Below are positions 20,877 to 33,528 of a DNA stretch of 64,000 nt, one piece after another. The stretch is taken from positions 17,674,236 to 17,738,235 of the forward strand of contig NW_026089623.1 in assembly GCF_024586455.1 (NCBI RefSeq), written 5' to 3'. This DNA comes from Bactrocera neohumeralis (taxonomy: Eukaryota; Arthropoda; Insecta; Diptera; Tephritidae). A program made the translations under genes and the position numbers. Position 1 is the stretch's first letter, and each line of letters opens with the position of its first letter. The notes under the pieces were generated by a model, which ran no database searches, had not been told where the DNA came from, and saw nothing but the letters and a program-made list of their open reading frames with translations.

Positions 20877-20998
20877 TATTTTATTTATTGAATCTGCTTT
20901 TTCTTAAAGCCTAACAATAAGTTATAAAATCTTAAATCTAATTAAAAACTAGACAGGCTCAAGCAAGTGATTGAGCTGTTTTGGTGATACGTTGCTCC

Positions 20999-23664
20999 TT
21001 AGTACGCAGGCATATCTCTTCTTTTAAGTCGTGTTTGATGGCAGGAATGTACCAAAGCATTAGCCAGAGGGTTTGGGTGATCTCGGAGTTTAGATATATA
21101 TTTAATTCTGCTGTCTTCTACTTCTTTCTTTACCATAGGGATACCAAGGTCTTTATGGATATTTTCGTTACGCATGTACCATGGTGAACATGTGATTGTT
21201 CTAAGCATTTTTGATTGAAACCTTTGTAATATATCAATATTGGTTGCACAGGTCGTACCCCACAGTTGAATGCCATACATCCAAATCGGCTTTATGACCG
21301 CATTATACAAAAGCACTTTGTTGTCTAGGCTAAGTTTTGAGTTTTTATTTAAAAGCCAATTTAAATTTGCAGCTCTAATCTTCATACATGTTATTTTACT
21401 AGAGATGTGTTTTCTCCACGTGAGCCTTCTATCTAGGTGAATACCAAGATATGTTACTTCGTTCGCTTGGGGTACTAATATATTGTTTATTTTTACTGCC
21501 GGGCACATCTTTGGTCTTAGCGAAAATGTAATGTGCTTACACTTCTGTTCATTCACGTTTATACGCCAGTTCGCTAGCCACTCTTCGACAGAACTTAAAT
21601 GCTTCGCTAATATTCGTGATGCTAAAATGTGGCATTTGTTACGGCTCACTATAGCTGTGTCATCCGCAAAAGTTGAAGTTAATACATTATTAGCTGTTGG
21701 AAGATCTGCTGTATATATGATGTATAGTGTTGGGCCTAACACACTGCCCTGGGGTACACCAGCCCTTATCTGTCGTTCATCAGATATGAAATCTCCCACT
21801 TTTACCATAAATCGTCTATTTTTTAAATAAGACTCCAATGTTTTATACAGTTCTAAAGGTAGAATTTTTTAATCTTGTATAAAAGACCTTCGTGCCACAC
21901 CTTATCAAACGCCTGAGCTACATCTAAAAATATTGCTGAACAGTACTCCCTGTGCTCAAATGCTTTCCTTATCTCGTTAGTAATTCTATTTACTTGCTCT
22001 ATTGTGCCATGTTTCGCACGAAAACCGAATTGATGCATTGGTATTGTATTATTTTCATGGAGAAAAGGAGTCATCTTTGATAGTAATACTTTTTCAAATA
22101 CTTTTGAAAGACAGGGTAGAAGACTGATTGGTCTGTATGAAGACGGCTGTGTTAAGTCTTTCCCAGGTTTATCTATCAAGATAATCTGCGACTTTTTCCA
22201 TGAAATTGGATAGTATCCGAAACTAAGAATTGCATTGAAGAGCAAAGAGAGCACCTCTACAGCAATAATTGGTAACTCAATTAGCATTTTTGGGGAAATA
22301 TTATCATATCCCGGCGCCTTTTTTGGATTAAGTTCTTTGATGATACCAATAATTTCAGAAGGTGAGGTCTTAAGACACTCGAGCGACTCTTTAGCTGTGT
22401 TGGGTAAGATTGACAGCTTAAAGTTATTCTTTGGCAAATTGGGTTGAAATACCTTTTCTAGGTGATTTGCAAAACAATTAGCCTTTTCCTCGTCACTTCG
22501 AGCCCAATTTCCACCCAAGTCTCGTATTGGCATGTTGGAGTCAGTTGGTGGCTTCATGGACTTTTGGGCTTTCCAAAGAGAATTTTGCTTGTTTGAATTT
22601 GGACACAGCTTCTTTATATACATTTCGGTGTTCAATTCTTCCTCACGTTTGAGCGCTTTTTTTAATTTACGTACCGCAGCTTTCAATTGAAGCTGAGTGG
22701 AGGGGGAGCGATTTATCTGCCATTCACGTCTTGCACGCCTTTTTTCATTTACAAGCATTTCTATTTCTCTATTAGAGATTTTTCTGAAGCCAAGCGGATT
22801 ATATCTTTTGTTTGGTGTTGCTAAGACAGCTGCGCTGGTTATTATATCATTAACTTCTCTTATACTTTCGTCAATATCACTTCCTGTATTTATTTTGTAC
22901 TCAATATTAATGTGGCTACTGACGTATTTTTTATATTTTAGCCAATTCGTTTTATAAGAAGTTAAACCCACTTTTGGATTAACGAATATGGGTTGTTCAA
23001 ATAACTTTATTAGTACAGGAGAATGATCAGAAGATAGATCAGTACATGTATCAGCTGTTATGTGCGATTTATCTATATTTTTGATTACAGCAAAATCAAT
23101 TAAATCTGGTATTTTCTTACGATCACTAGGCCAATATGTCGGCTTACCAGGAGATATTATTTCAAGGTTATTGTGCCTATTTAAAACAGTTTGATACAGC
23201 TGTCGTCCTTTCGGATTAATAAGACGTGAGCCCCAGTACGTGTGTTTTGCGTTGTAATCTCCACCTGCTAGAAATCTTTGACCTAGTGTTCCAAAAAAGT
23301 CTTTAAATTCGATTTCTGTAATTTTAAAACGAGGTGGACAGTATATAGCCGTAAGGTTTAGGTCACAACCCCGATTTTTTAGTGATATTGTTGTAGCTTG
23401 TAACTGTGGTGTAGCATGAGATTCTAGAGCATAGTGGTTTAAACGATTTCTAATCAACACTGCCGTACCACCATGCGCTTTTCCATCCAGATGATTTGTA
23501 ACATATAGTCTAAATCCCGGTATATTGAAATTATTTTTATTGTTTAGATGAGTTTCTGAAATAAGCATTACATCTATATTCTTTTCAGACAGAAATCTGA
23601 TAATCTCTAATTTATGTTGGTTAACACCATTAGCATTCCATATACAGATATTTAGTAAGCTCAT
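20999..23664 (-). pseudogene. Jockey-1 ORF2: endonuclease-reverse transcriptase (one frameshift)
   Basis: Starts at 23664 with MSLLNICIWNANGV; the ATG overlaps the ORF1 stop as ATGA. The endonuclease has SETHLNNK, a GGDYNAKHTYWGSR catalytic block, IPDLIDF and SSDHSPVLI. RT begins near residue 440 (KKAPGYDNISPKML, SSYRPISLLPCLSKVFEK, FLDVAQAFDKVWHEGLL). A frameshift near 21850 splits it. The second frame (21838-20999) holds AGVPQGSVLGPTLYI, the catalytic TFADDTAIVS, VTYLGIHLDRRLTW and a C-terminal tail with no zinc finger. All visible catalytic residues are intact, so repair of one indel would restore the frame (described only). Classic Jockey domain order. Confidence 0.92.
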
Positions 23665-25163
23665 TTTTTACTTAATAAATTTTGCAGCATTTGATTTTGT
23701 GATTTTATTAAATCTTGGATCATGTTTTGCATAGTAGACATAAATTGTGTCATACACTGTGTAAGATTTATAATCATAGTTTCAATACCTCCATTTGGAG
23801 GATTTTGCGGCAGTTGCATTTGCACAGTGTTGCCTTTCACCACATTTGCATAGCTTCCTTGCATATTATTATTGTTAGAAGTAATAGGATTTGAACTTTT
23901 TTCTGAGGTTGCTATAATTTCATTACGGGGTGTTTGTAACATTTGGTTACGACGTGCTTGAATGCCCTGTGACAACTTCGATTTCAAATCTTTATATACA
24001 GGGCAACCCCTGTAGTAAGCAGTGTGATTTCCTCCGCAATTGCTGCATTTTTTATTTAATTCTTCTTTCTTAAGGGTGCATTTGGAAGTGGGATGTAAAT
24101 CACCACATACCACACAAACACTGCGTAGAGTGCAGTATGATTTAGTATGCCCATATTCTTGGCAGTTAGTACATTGTACCGGACCGTTTCTTTTATATGG
24201 TTCTTCCACAGTTACTCTACGATGCAGCAAATATTTCAAATTATACATTGGATGGGTCTAATTTTTTTTAAGCTGATTCGAATTCGGCAACAATTCAATT
24301 TTAAACATTGTCTGTGGTATTTTGTTTCTATTAAATATATTTACAACTGTTTGAATTTCAAAACCACATTCTTCCAATGCTTCTTTGACTTCACTAGAGT
24401 CTACGGCGGACTCTATACCCTTGATTACAACAACTAGGCCCTTAGAGCTCTTCAGTTGATACGAATAAAATTTTTTTTTATTTGACAAAAATTTAACTAT
24501 GTCCATAAAACTTTTTTCAGTGTGGGACTGAATTTTTGTTTCATCTATATTGCCTTTTTTCAAAGGCACTATATGGAAATTGTTAGTACCTACAATTTTA
24601 CTTAATTCAGCAACGAGAGCATTACTGCTACGCTCACGCAAATAAATTGGAGGGGGTTTGGCATTTACGACTGTGGTGGTACCCTTCGCAACGTCGTCTG
24701 AACTCTTGCTTAGTAAGGCAAATCTGTTGCCATTTAAAGCTCCCGTTTTATTCATATTTGGTGTGCCGACCTGAAATTTTTTAGGATTGACCGCTGCCTT
24801 TGAAGGACTTAATTTTCTTTTTATATTAACGTAGCGATCAATGCCAGTTTGCACAGACTGGCCTTTTTTTAATGGTACATTCTCCCCTTGCGTTATGTTA
24901 TTCTTCGCTGGCGTGCTTGCTGGTACCTGCTTACTTGTTGGTGTGATCACTTTTGTTGATGGCTGTTGTTGTTTGCCTTTCTCTGCTGCTTTTGTATTTT
25001 GTACGCTCTGCTTATGATGCTGCTCAGTTGTTCGCTTCGATGACTCATCATTCTCACCGTTGCCTTGTTTGTTGTTGTGAGCTGTATTCGCAGGCTCGAC
25101 AAAGCTGAAGTGGGCATTCAGAGAATGCCTACGGCCTTGTTGGTGGGGCTGCGCTGCGCTCAT
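23661..25163 (-). pseudogene. Jockey-1 ORF1: Gag (one in-frame amber)
   Basis: Starts MSAAQPHQQGRRHSLNAHFS at 25163. A glutamine/serine/lysine-rich N-terminal half precedes the PRE_C2HC-type domain (KFYSYQLKSSKGLVVVIKGI, ECGFEIQTVVNIFNRN). A TAG at 24258-24260 interrupts it just before THPMYNLKYLLHRRVTVEEP in the same frame. Three zinc knuckles follow: CTNCQEYGHTKSYC, CVVCGDLHPTSKC and CSNCGGNHTAYYRGC. The rest is coil-like (MIQDLIKSQNQMLQNLLSKK). About 499 codons in all. Jockey Gag binds RNA and, in Drosophila relatives, directs nuclear targeting; that role is family knowledge. Confidence 0.9.
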
Positions 25164-25393
25164 GTTTTTTTTTCTTTCTTTTATTGTTTATTTCGCAATT
25201 ATGTATTTGTTTTTTTTATTATTTTGATTGTTTACAAAAAGTCTAATTTTTGTGATTTTTATGTTTTTATTAACACTTACGGCGTTATTGCCTAACGCTT
25301 GCACTTAATGCACTTTTTTGGTATTTGTTTATTTTTATTTTTGTTTTTTTAAAGAAAATTTCTACGGAGCGCATCAATACACGTCCGTTTAGA

Positions 25394-28112
25394 TTAAAAG
25401 CTCGTACCAATCTTCATAAGTTTGGACGGAAAACCGCGTCGTCCGACGAAGCGAGCAAATGCCGCGAGAAAAGCCTCTTTTGTCAGATTAGTACATAGCT
25501 CGAGGTGCACTGCTTTTGTCGTGAAACAGACAAAGACAGCCACGTAGCCTTTCATTAGGGTAGGAGACCTTAGCATGGATGCCTTTATCTGAAAAGGCCC
25601 AGCAAAATCAACACCTGTGATAGTGAAAGGCAGAGCGAAGTTGCAGCGTTCCGGTGCAGATCTTGCACATGAAAATGCACTTTTTTATTTGAGGCTTAAG
25701 TGGGGGAATATAGAACTCTTGGCGGATTATATATTGCATTAGGCGATGTTCCGCGTGCAACATTAGTATATGTATATACTTGAGTAGCAATGTTGCAAGT
25801 CGAGACTTCTCTGGTATTATTAGAGGATGGCGTTCGTTATATGTCAGGCTTGAGTTAGCAAGCCGACCATTAGCACGAAGCAGACCTTTCGTATCCAGAA
25901 ATGGATTTAGTACTAAGAGTGAGCTCTTTTTGTCAATCGGCTTCGATTCTCTTAGTAGTGACATCTCGCAGCTGAAGTGGCGCGACTGAGTATAAGTGAT
26001 AAGAGCGACCTTTGCCTTTTCTAGGTCTAGGTGCGTCAATGTATCGCCTTGGAGATATACTTTGCGTATTCCCTTAATTCTAAGTTTGAGACGCTCTATG
26101 AAGTTGAGCATGTAAGCGATTACCCTGAGGGCTCGAGGGAATGATGCAAATCGCTCAAGGATGTCAGTGTCATCCGATATCGTGTGGAAAGAGTCGATTT
26201 TTCGACTTTCGGGGGCAATTATATTGCGTATGGGCGATCGTGGCCAAGAATCGGGGGATTCTATTAACCATCTAGGGCCATTCCACCAAAGAGTGGTGGT
26301 TGCAAGGTGCAGAGGCTTGCACCCCCTTGTACCTACGTCAGCAGGATTGTCAGCACTGGCCACGTGTCGCCAAGTGGCTGATCAAACTAGGTCAAAGATT
26401 TGAGACGTTCGATTGGAAATATACGTCTTCCATGCATGTGGAGGTTTTTCTAACCAGGCTAATACAATCTCGGAATCAGACCAGAGATATAATTTACTTT
26501 TTGCCATATTCAGTTGCGTTTGCACTATGTATGCTAGTTTGGCAAGCAGTAGTGCACCACATAGTTCTAGTCGTGGTAGACTTATTGTTTTTAGAGGAGC
26601 CACTTTTGCTTTTGCAACTAGCAAGTGGCTTGTGGTCGCCTTGTCGCTTTGTGTGCGAACATATATAGTGGCGCAATACGCCTTTTCAGAGGCGTCACAA
26701 AAGCCATGTAGTTCGACTTTGTGCTCTGGGACATAATTTACCCATCGTGGGATTTGTATTTGTGTGATATCATTTAGATTGCTCGCGAACTGGGACCACT
26801 TTTCTAAACGAAGTGGTTTTACTTGCTCGTCCCAGTCGGTCCCATCTAGCCATAATTCTTGTATCAGGGTTTTGGCTTGTATCATAATTGGCGATAGCCA
26901 TCCTGCGGGGTCAAGAGTTTTGCCACAGAGGAGAGAATTTGGCGTTTTGTGATGGCGGATAAAGCGGATATGGACTCAGTTGTGTATGAAAACTGGTCCG
27001 ATATCCCATCCCATTGGATGCCCAGAGTTTTTGTCGTACTTTCCTTTTCGAAAACAAGGAAATTAGTGTCCAACAAATTTTCTTTTGGTATGTTTTTTAA
27101 TATAGTTGGGTGATTTGCCGAAATCTTTTTTAATGGAAATCCTGCGGTTTTGAGTGCTATGATTACCTGTGATAATGATTCGTAAGCTTCTTAAGGCTGT
27201 GACTTCCAGACAGAATATCGTCTACATACGTTTGTGTTTTTAACACCTGTGTTGCCAGAGGAAATTCTGACTTGGTGTTTGCAGCCAATTCGTGGAGTGT
27301 TCGAATGGCTAAGTATGGGGCACAGTTAACGCCAAATATAACTGTTTTTAGCTTGAAGTCGCGTAGTGGACTACTGGAGGATTTTCGGAAAATAATTCGC
27401 TGAAAATCTTGAATGTCTTTATGTACGACTATTTGTCTATACATTTTTTCGACGTCCCCGTTGTATACGTATTTGAATATACGCCAGTTTAAAATAAGCA
27501 GCATTAAATCAGGTTGGAGCGTGGGTCCCGTAAATAGGATATCGTTTAGGGAATTCCCGAGCTAGTGAATCTTGAGGCGTTGAAGACAACTCTTACTTTA
27601 GTTGTTTTTTTATCTGGCTTTACTACTGCGTGATGTGGCAGGTAAAAGGAGTAGTATTTGCCGTTGACGATTTTCTCCCCAGGGGTTACTTCCTCCATGT
27701 GATCTAAATGGAGGTATTCTTCTAACACACCATCATACTCTGTTTTGAGTTCACCTTTTTTAAGTAGGTTTTTCTCCATACTTAGAAACTGCTGTATTGC
27801 AGAGGTCCGAGAGTGACCTAAGGCGAGTGTGTCAGGAAACTGTTGCTTAAGTGGTAGTCGTACGACGTACCGACCGTTTTCTGATCTAGCAGTTGTGGCT
27901 TTATAAAAATCCTCACAATACTGATCTTCAGGAGTTGTGACTGATATGGGGGGGAGTTCTTCTAATTCCCAAAATTTTTTCAATTGTGAATTGAGGTACT
28001 CGTTGGAGATTTCCTCAACTTGAGTTGTCATCGTGGCAACTGGTTCTGCAACTAGTCCACTTAGGACCCATCCGGAAATGGTATTTTTCGCTAGAAGTGT
28101 TTTTGTAATTTT
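25394..28112 (-). pseudogene. BEL copy 1 Pol: RT, RNase H, integrase N-terminal half
   Basis: Pieces in changing frames, all with close counterparts in BEL copy 2. RT: WELEELPPISVTTPEDQYCE, LPHHAVVKPDKKTTKVRVVF, a frameshift near 27550, GDVEKMYRQIVVHK and TQTYVDDILSGSHS (catalytic YVDD). A deletion or frame break lies near 27080-27170. RNase H: HGFCDASEKAYCATIYVR, LYLWSDSEIVLAWL and ASADNPADVGTRG. The integrase HHCC region (HILMLHAEHRLMQY ... MCKIC) is followed by a small deletion near 25650 and VAVFVCFTTKAVHLELCTNL. It ends at the Jockey insertion. Many frameshifts and stops; inactive. Confidence 0.88.
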
Positions 28113-30081
28113 CTAAATACCTTCGAGTATTATCTGTGGTATGAGATCGCTGCCTAATAGAATATCTATTTGAGCGGGAGTGTTGCAGTTGGGGTCTGCT
28201 AACTTAAGGTGTGTAACCTTTTGCCAATGCTTGCTATTTATATGATAGCTTGGAAGCATGTTTGTTAGTTGCGGTAAGACAATAGCTTCTGCTTGAATGC
28301 GCTTATCCGCTTGGGGGGAAATAAGGGTAATGGGGCAGATTTTGTTTGAGTTTTGTACTACTCTTCCGCCCATTCCCGTAATTTCAAAATTAGCTAGTTT
28401 TGTTGGCAGTTGTAGCCTACTTTGTGCCCTTGACGCTATAAAATATCGTTGAGATCCTTGGTCTATTAAGGCCCTAAGTTTAAACAGTTCTCCTCGGTGC
28501 TCGATGGAGACCACTGCTGTGGGTAATAATACACTGCTTTGGTTTTCGCTGTGTAGCGTCTGAGTTTTTAACGCCTTTGAGCAGCATGGTGTTTCTTGGC
28601 AATTTTCTGAATTTTGTAAGTCGGGATTTGCTGTTGCAACTAATCCCGCAGCTCTTTTAACATTAGCGTTATTTTGAGCGAAGCTGGAAAAATTTGTAAT
28701 GTGAAACATTGAGTTATGTCATTTATGGCAAAAAACGCAATTCAATTTGTTTTCACAATCTTTGAGCGCATGCGCATGAGACAAACAGTTGGTACAAAGT
28801 TTTTTTGTTCTTACGAAATTGTTTCTTTCGTTAATGTTTAGTTTTTTAAATTTCTCGCAAGATTTCAACCTGTGCCCTCCTTTACACAGTTCGCATGACG
28901 TATGTTTATTTTGTTCCGATGTGAACGCTTGTGTTTTGAAAAAACTACGATTTAAGTTGTTGTTGTTACTCGCTTGGGGTCTACTAAAGCTTCGATTTAG
29001 GTCGTATTGAACGTTTTTAGTTCTGACCATTTTTTTTATCTACCCTTTCTGCAATTTCGTATTGGTTAGTTAAGAAATTGTTCATTTGTTGCCACGTTGG
29101 GCACTTTCTTCGTGATGAGAGCGATTGCTCCCACAAAAGTAACGATTTTTCTGGTAATGCGGATGTGCATATATTTACCAGAATGGGGTCCCAATTGTCT
29201 GTGGGAACATTCTGTGTCGCTAGAACCGACAAGCAATTTGAAACAGTGGATTGAAGTTTTATAAATTCTTCACTTGTTTCTTTTTGAATTTTTGGTAAAT
29301 TCATTAATATAGTGACTTGTTTGTCGACTAATATTCTTTCGTTTTCGTAACGAGCTTTTAGAGCTTCCCAAGCATAATTGAAATTTTCGTCATTAAGAGC
29401 GAACTGTTTGACTAATACCCCTGCTTGACCTTTTGTTTTGTATCGGAGGTGATACAATTTTTGTGCATTAGATAATTTAGGATGGTTTATGTACACGGCC
29501 GTAAACATGTCCCGGAAGGACGGCCATTGTTCATAACCTCCATGAAATATTTCTGTATCGCATGCTGGCACTTTAAGGTGAATGCCTGAACTCGCCTCTT
29601 GACTTTGAATTTGTGGCAACTCTACTCTCGGTTGTGGAGTAGGTGCAATTGCTTTAATTAATCTCAATTGGTCGGCGATCATAGCTCTCGTTTCCTCGTA
29701 CTGGTCTAAGCAGTGTTCATATTTGGAGTATGCTGAAGATTTGAAGTTTTCAGGTAGATCTGATTCGTCAGATTCTACAATTGCGTCATACGCAGCTTGG
29801 AGACGTGTCCAGAAATTGCTAAGATTTTCTTTTTTGATTTCTAATACCGATTCAGAATTGTCTTGAATCGGTGAAGATGAAAAACGAGTGCAGTATCGAA
29901 TTAGACTGTCACTCTCAGCAATAAATTTAGTATATGAAATATCTTTCAGCTTTTTTTGCTTTGTAGCACCTTGCTTTGAGCATGTAGCATCAGCAGGTGT
30001 ACATGGGCTCTTTTCTTCTGAAATCATTTTTTGTACTTTTAAAAATTGTGTTGATTTAGATTCCTTAGAATCTCCGTTCAT
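28113..30081 (-). pseudogene. BEL copy 1 Gag and protease region
   Basis: Starts MNGDSKESKSTQFLKVQKMI at 30081. It has the DUF1759 motif region (ACDTEIFHGGYEQWPSFRDM) and reads 354 codons to a stop caused by an extra A near 29028. The next frame (29030-28719) holds two zinc knuckles, CELCKGGHRLKSC and CTNCLSHAHALKDC, and the start of a third (CVFCHK), then a TGA. The third frame (28709-28113) carries the retropepsin-like LRALIDQGSQRYFIASRA (DUF1758-type) and ends at a TAG in EGI*K. BEL copy 2 has sense codons at these sites. It is a clean comparison pair for dating decay. Confidence 0.9.
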
Positions 30082-30466
30082 TTAGATAAGTGATAGTGAT
30101 AATATTGAAATATATATATGAGAAAAGAAAAATTCTCTCAGTGTGCTTTTGATAACAATAAGTGCGCGTGAAATCTTTAAGATAAAAAGGTTTTTTTTTT
30201 GTTGTATACGCAATGTATCAAATAGCGAACGCGTATTTCTTTTTACTTATTCCCGGTGCTTATGTATTTAGCTACTAGTTTGTTCTTGTTTTTGTTTTTT
30301 ATTTTATTTGATGTTTCGTACTCGTTAGCAAATACCTGCGTATACGAGCGATAATGCAAAAAGGAGAAAAAGTTTGATGACCTTTGTATATAAGTTTGCA
30401 CAGTATGTTCGTGTTTATGTGCATACGTAAGATGCAAAAAATTTTTTTTTTTGTTTTGTTTTGTTT

Positions 30467-30510
30467 GCAATCCTGCTTGCTTGTGCTTTAACAAGAACAA
30501 GGGGTATTGC
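30467..30510 (-). ncRNA. BEL leader hairpin 1 (copy 1)
   Basis: On the sense strand the ends are GCAATACCCCTTG and CAAGCAGGATTGC, with an inner imperfect stem. The same element is at 57426-57469 in BEL copy 2. A structural RNA role (packaging, dimerisation or translation) is inference. Confidence 0.5.
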
Positions 30511-31072
30511 TGGACAGGTGCCGATTTGGTCTTTGAATATAAGTAAGTGTGTGTAAATACTTGAAAATGGCAATACGTATTTAATTGCTTTTTCTTTCTA
30601 CCAACGCTTAAAATTTTTTGTTTTATTTGTCCGTGATTAATTTTTTTTTTTTTAATGACAAATTTCAAAATTTTTTAATAAAATAAAATTTTGCATTTAC
30701 CGCTTTATTTTTCCAGAATTTTGTAAAAATTGTAAAATTTTAATTTAATTTTGTACCCTGTGTACGTTGTATATGGCGGCATATGCAAATTGTATGCCGT
30801 ATGTACATATGTATGTAAATAATATTTGCCGTACGGATAACGCGGGAATAGAAAATCGTGAAGTGCAGGTATGCACTTTTGGTTGATTGTAGTTTTGCTG
30901 ATTATACATACATGTGGGTGTATGTCGCATTAATTTCGTTTCTCACTTTGTTTCTGACATATGAAAGGTATGTACATATGAAAGTGGTAACTATTGGCAT
31001 ATATGTATGTTTGGTTTTGTTATTTTTACTTTCTCTTTTTAAATTTCGCAATTGCCCTAGCTTACTTTTTGC

Positions 31073-31112
31073 GCAATCCTGCTTATACTGGTTTGAGTAT
31101 AAGGGGTATTGC
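31073..31112 (-). ncRNA. BEL leader hairpin 2 (copy 1)
   Basis: On the sense strand GCAATACCCCTTATACT pairs with AGTATAAGCAGGATTGC: stems GCAAT/ATTGC, CC/GG and the perfect CTTATACT/AGTATAAG. It has the same flanking ends as hairpin 1 but a different inner stem. The counterpart in copy 2 (57072-57110) keeps the inner stem. Confidence 0.55.
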
Positions 31113-31242
31113 CGGAAAATTTTGTCAAGTGAATACTTGAAATTTTGTTTTTTGTTTTTCTTTTTTTTTGATTTTTAATGTTGTGTGTTTGGATACACAA
31201 ATGTAAGCATAAGTAGGCCTTTTAACAGATATGTATATGCCG

Positions 31243-31253
31243 GTATATATAAC

Positions 31254-31305
<52 letters not shown>

Positions 31306-31323
31306 AGATATATATATATAAGA

Positions 31324-31355
<32 letters not shown>

Positions 31356-31356
31356 G

Positions 31357-31453
<97 letters not shown>

Positions 31454-31470
31454 TATATATATATATATAA
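31243..31470. repeat. (TA)n microsatellite
   Basis: About 228 bases almost purely TA with rare interruptions (AACTATA, ACATATAC, AAGATA, TAGTTATA). The longest uninterrupted run is roughly 95 bases near 31355-31449. Open frames reported here are simple-repeat artefacts. Confidence 0.97.
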
Positions 31471-32428
31471 CGTTCATACATATATTGAATGTACATATAT
31501 AATATAGTACCAAACTGTTTTCGGTTTCCCGGAAATCAACCGTAAGTTCGGACAGTTTGGTAGCAACCGTTCTATTAAAATTTACAGGATCGTATACAGT
31601 TTTAGAGAGATCAACTGTAAATATTAACATACATATATGCAAATAAGTATAAATTATTTAAAATAATAGATGGAGTTGATACACTCACTTTGTGCCGCTT
31701 CAAGGGACTTTGAGGGCTTTATATGGTTGGGAATGTGGTTGAGCTTATTTTTTTTTTGCCAATGCGTCCAAGCTGCTTCCTTGTCCGTTTCCTTTCCTGT
31801 TTGGTGTTCCTTGTTCCGTTGTTGTTAATTTCCCTTTGTGGGTTGGCCTTTTAGGTTTTTATTATTTTTACTATTATTATTATTTTTTTGTTTCACATTT
31901 ATAAAAGTTTAATTTTCACAAGGACTATATTTTTTAATCTTCGCGCCCGTGTGGATTTTTTGTTAAATAATATTTCGCGCCCGACTTTTGATATTATTAT
32001 ATATATTTTTTTTTGGGCTTTTTGGTTTTAAGCACTGTCTTGTTTGTATGTATATGTATATTTATTTGTTTTTTTTTTATTATTATTTTTTTTTTGTTTT
32101 GGGAATCGCACCACGGAACGGTTTCGTGTCCGTTTTTCAAACCGGTATTTTCCCCCTATATATGTATGTATGTATATGTCACCTCACGGAACTTTTTTTT
32201 TGGAAATTTTTTTTTTGTATGTGTATATGTATGTATATGACACCGCACCTTTTATTTTATGATATTTTCTGTATATATTGTATGTGTTACCTCACTTTAA
32301 TTTTTCACATGAATGTTTGTATATTGGTATGTCACTTTTTACTTATTTTGCCGCTTGAATCTTTTTTTTTTTTTTTTTTTTGTTTTGTTTTCCAAATAGT
32401 GCCTTTCTTAGCGGCCTCGAAGGACCAA

Positions 32429-32917
32429 TGTTTAAAGCAGCAGTGTCCAATTCACCTTTTATCTTTTAGCACACTTACCACTTTCACTTTCAAATAAAAC
32501 CACTCGGTTAAGGGATAAAAGTAATCAATCAGTTTTAATGATATTCTTAATTTATTTACACATTCGGTAAATCGGGGCTCTTTGAACAAGATTGCCGGAA
32601 TAAGGTGCAATTAACAAGCAAACGTTAATGTTAATTATTGAAATGTTAAAGAAATGTGCGGATGAGCGAAAAAGGCGCGAGGTCAAGCGGCGATGCGTAA
32701 GCTCCGTGTGTAAGTCAAAACGAGACTGATCTTAACTTTTTAGTTGACCCCCTTTTCACCAGTGTGGTATGTGTTTGCGTGTGTGGATGTCCTCTCGCGT
32801 GTGGGTAGTGTTGATGTGTGGGTCCTGTGGAATGTAGCTTCGGTGTGTGTGGTGTATTGATGGTGGTGGTGTATTCGTGTAGTGGCATTAGGGGGGGCGG
32901 CTTATCTCATTTAGCCA
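32429..32917 (-). repeat. BEL copy 1 5' LTR
   Basis: On the minus strand it starts TGGCTAAATGAGATAAGCC (32917 downward) and ends ...CTGCTTTAAACA at 32429, directly before the PBS. It has the same layout as 55518-55991 (start, CACACC tracts, TAAG-type end) but is substantially diverged from it and from 19038-19509. Confidence 0.75.
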
Positions 32918-33528
32918 GCAGGTTAGTTGCGAAATAAGTTTAAACGAATAAGCAATCCCCGACGAGAAGCGGCAGGAATGGAGGTTGCGGTATAAAAGCC
33001 AGCTAGACCGTGGAAACTCCTGCGACAGTGGGCGAATCGACATCGCCCCTTTGAAGTATGTGTCCCCCGCAACATGCAAGGCATGTTGTGTAATAAAAAA
33101 ATCTAGGCGCGACGGACCCATAATGAGCGGCTTCCTGGTCAGCGTCTGTTCACCATGTTAGGTGCGGCTGATATTACAACGTGACCGGTACACAGCGCGG
33201 CGCACTGGGAGTCCCTGGATATCTTAACAGCGATGTCTCCGCTGCTAGGATAAAAAGGGTGATGTGAGCTTGCTCTGCCGAGGTGTTAGCCGCGTGGTGT
33301 ATCAGTAAACAGCCACTTCGGTCCCTGGTCAGGGAGCGTGCGTTGGGCGCAGGAGTAGTAGCCTGCGTTGCCCCGGGCGAGCGCCGGTCCCTCCGTGTTT
33401 TCCGGGACTGGTAAAGCGAAGGACAGGCCTCAGGGAACTGGGGTAGGAGCATAGTCTCCGAAGGTACACCCGTTTCTGTCTATTTCGGCCCGCCCCCGTA
33501 CACACGATGCGCTGTAAAAAACAAACCA

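Larger units (their letters stand above)
20877..25396 (-). mobile_element. Jockey-clade non-LTR retrotransposon (Jockey-1), near full length
   Basis: About 4.5 kb inserted in the integrase of BEL copy 1 between the SDNG and FIGA motifs. The flanks share TAAAG-like bases (20872-20876 and about 25397-25402), a probable short target duplication. The 3' end on the minus strand is A-rich (AATAAATAAAATA). Both ORFs are present with few lesions. An ATGA overlap joins ORF1 and ORF2. Confidence 0.88.
30085..32428 (-). promoter_or_regulatory. BEL copy 1 untranslated leader
   Basis: 2.3 kb between the PBS and the gag ATG with no long coding frame. It is A-rich on the sense (minus) strand. The primer-binding site TTGGTCCTTCGAGGCC is at 32413-32428. 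Two hairpins with shared GCAATACCCCTT...AGGATTGC ends lie at 30467-30510 and 31073-31112. A TA microsatellite (31243-31470) has expanded inside it; copy 2 lacks that. Confidence 0.75.
19038..32917 (-). mobile_element. BEL/Pao retrotransposon copy 1 (decayed, carries a nested Jockey)
   Basis: Minus-strand element: an LTR at 32429-32917, a PBS, a long leader, gag-pol pieces from 30081 to 25394, an inserted Jockey (about 20877-25396), the pol end at 20156-20876, a third ORF, an N gap, and an LTR at 19038-19509. The two LTRs are clearly diverged and no 5-bp target duplication is seen. The outer LTRs may therefore belong to different copies joined across the gap. Confidence 0.8.

Noticed and set aside
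31125..31502. Open frames of 105 and 123 codons on both strands in the TA tract
   Set aside because: Pure simple-repeat translation (alternating I and Y); no coding signal.
31988..32497. A 169-codon F/Y/C-rich frame like a membrane protein
   Set aside because: It lies antisense in the A-rich BEL leader; the hydrophobicity comes from T-runs.
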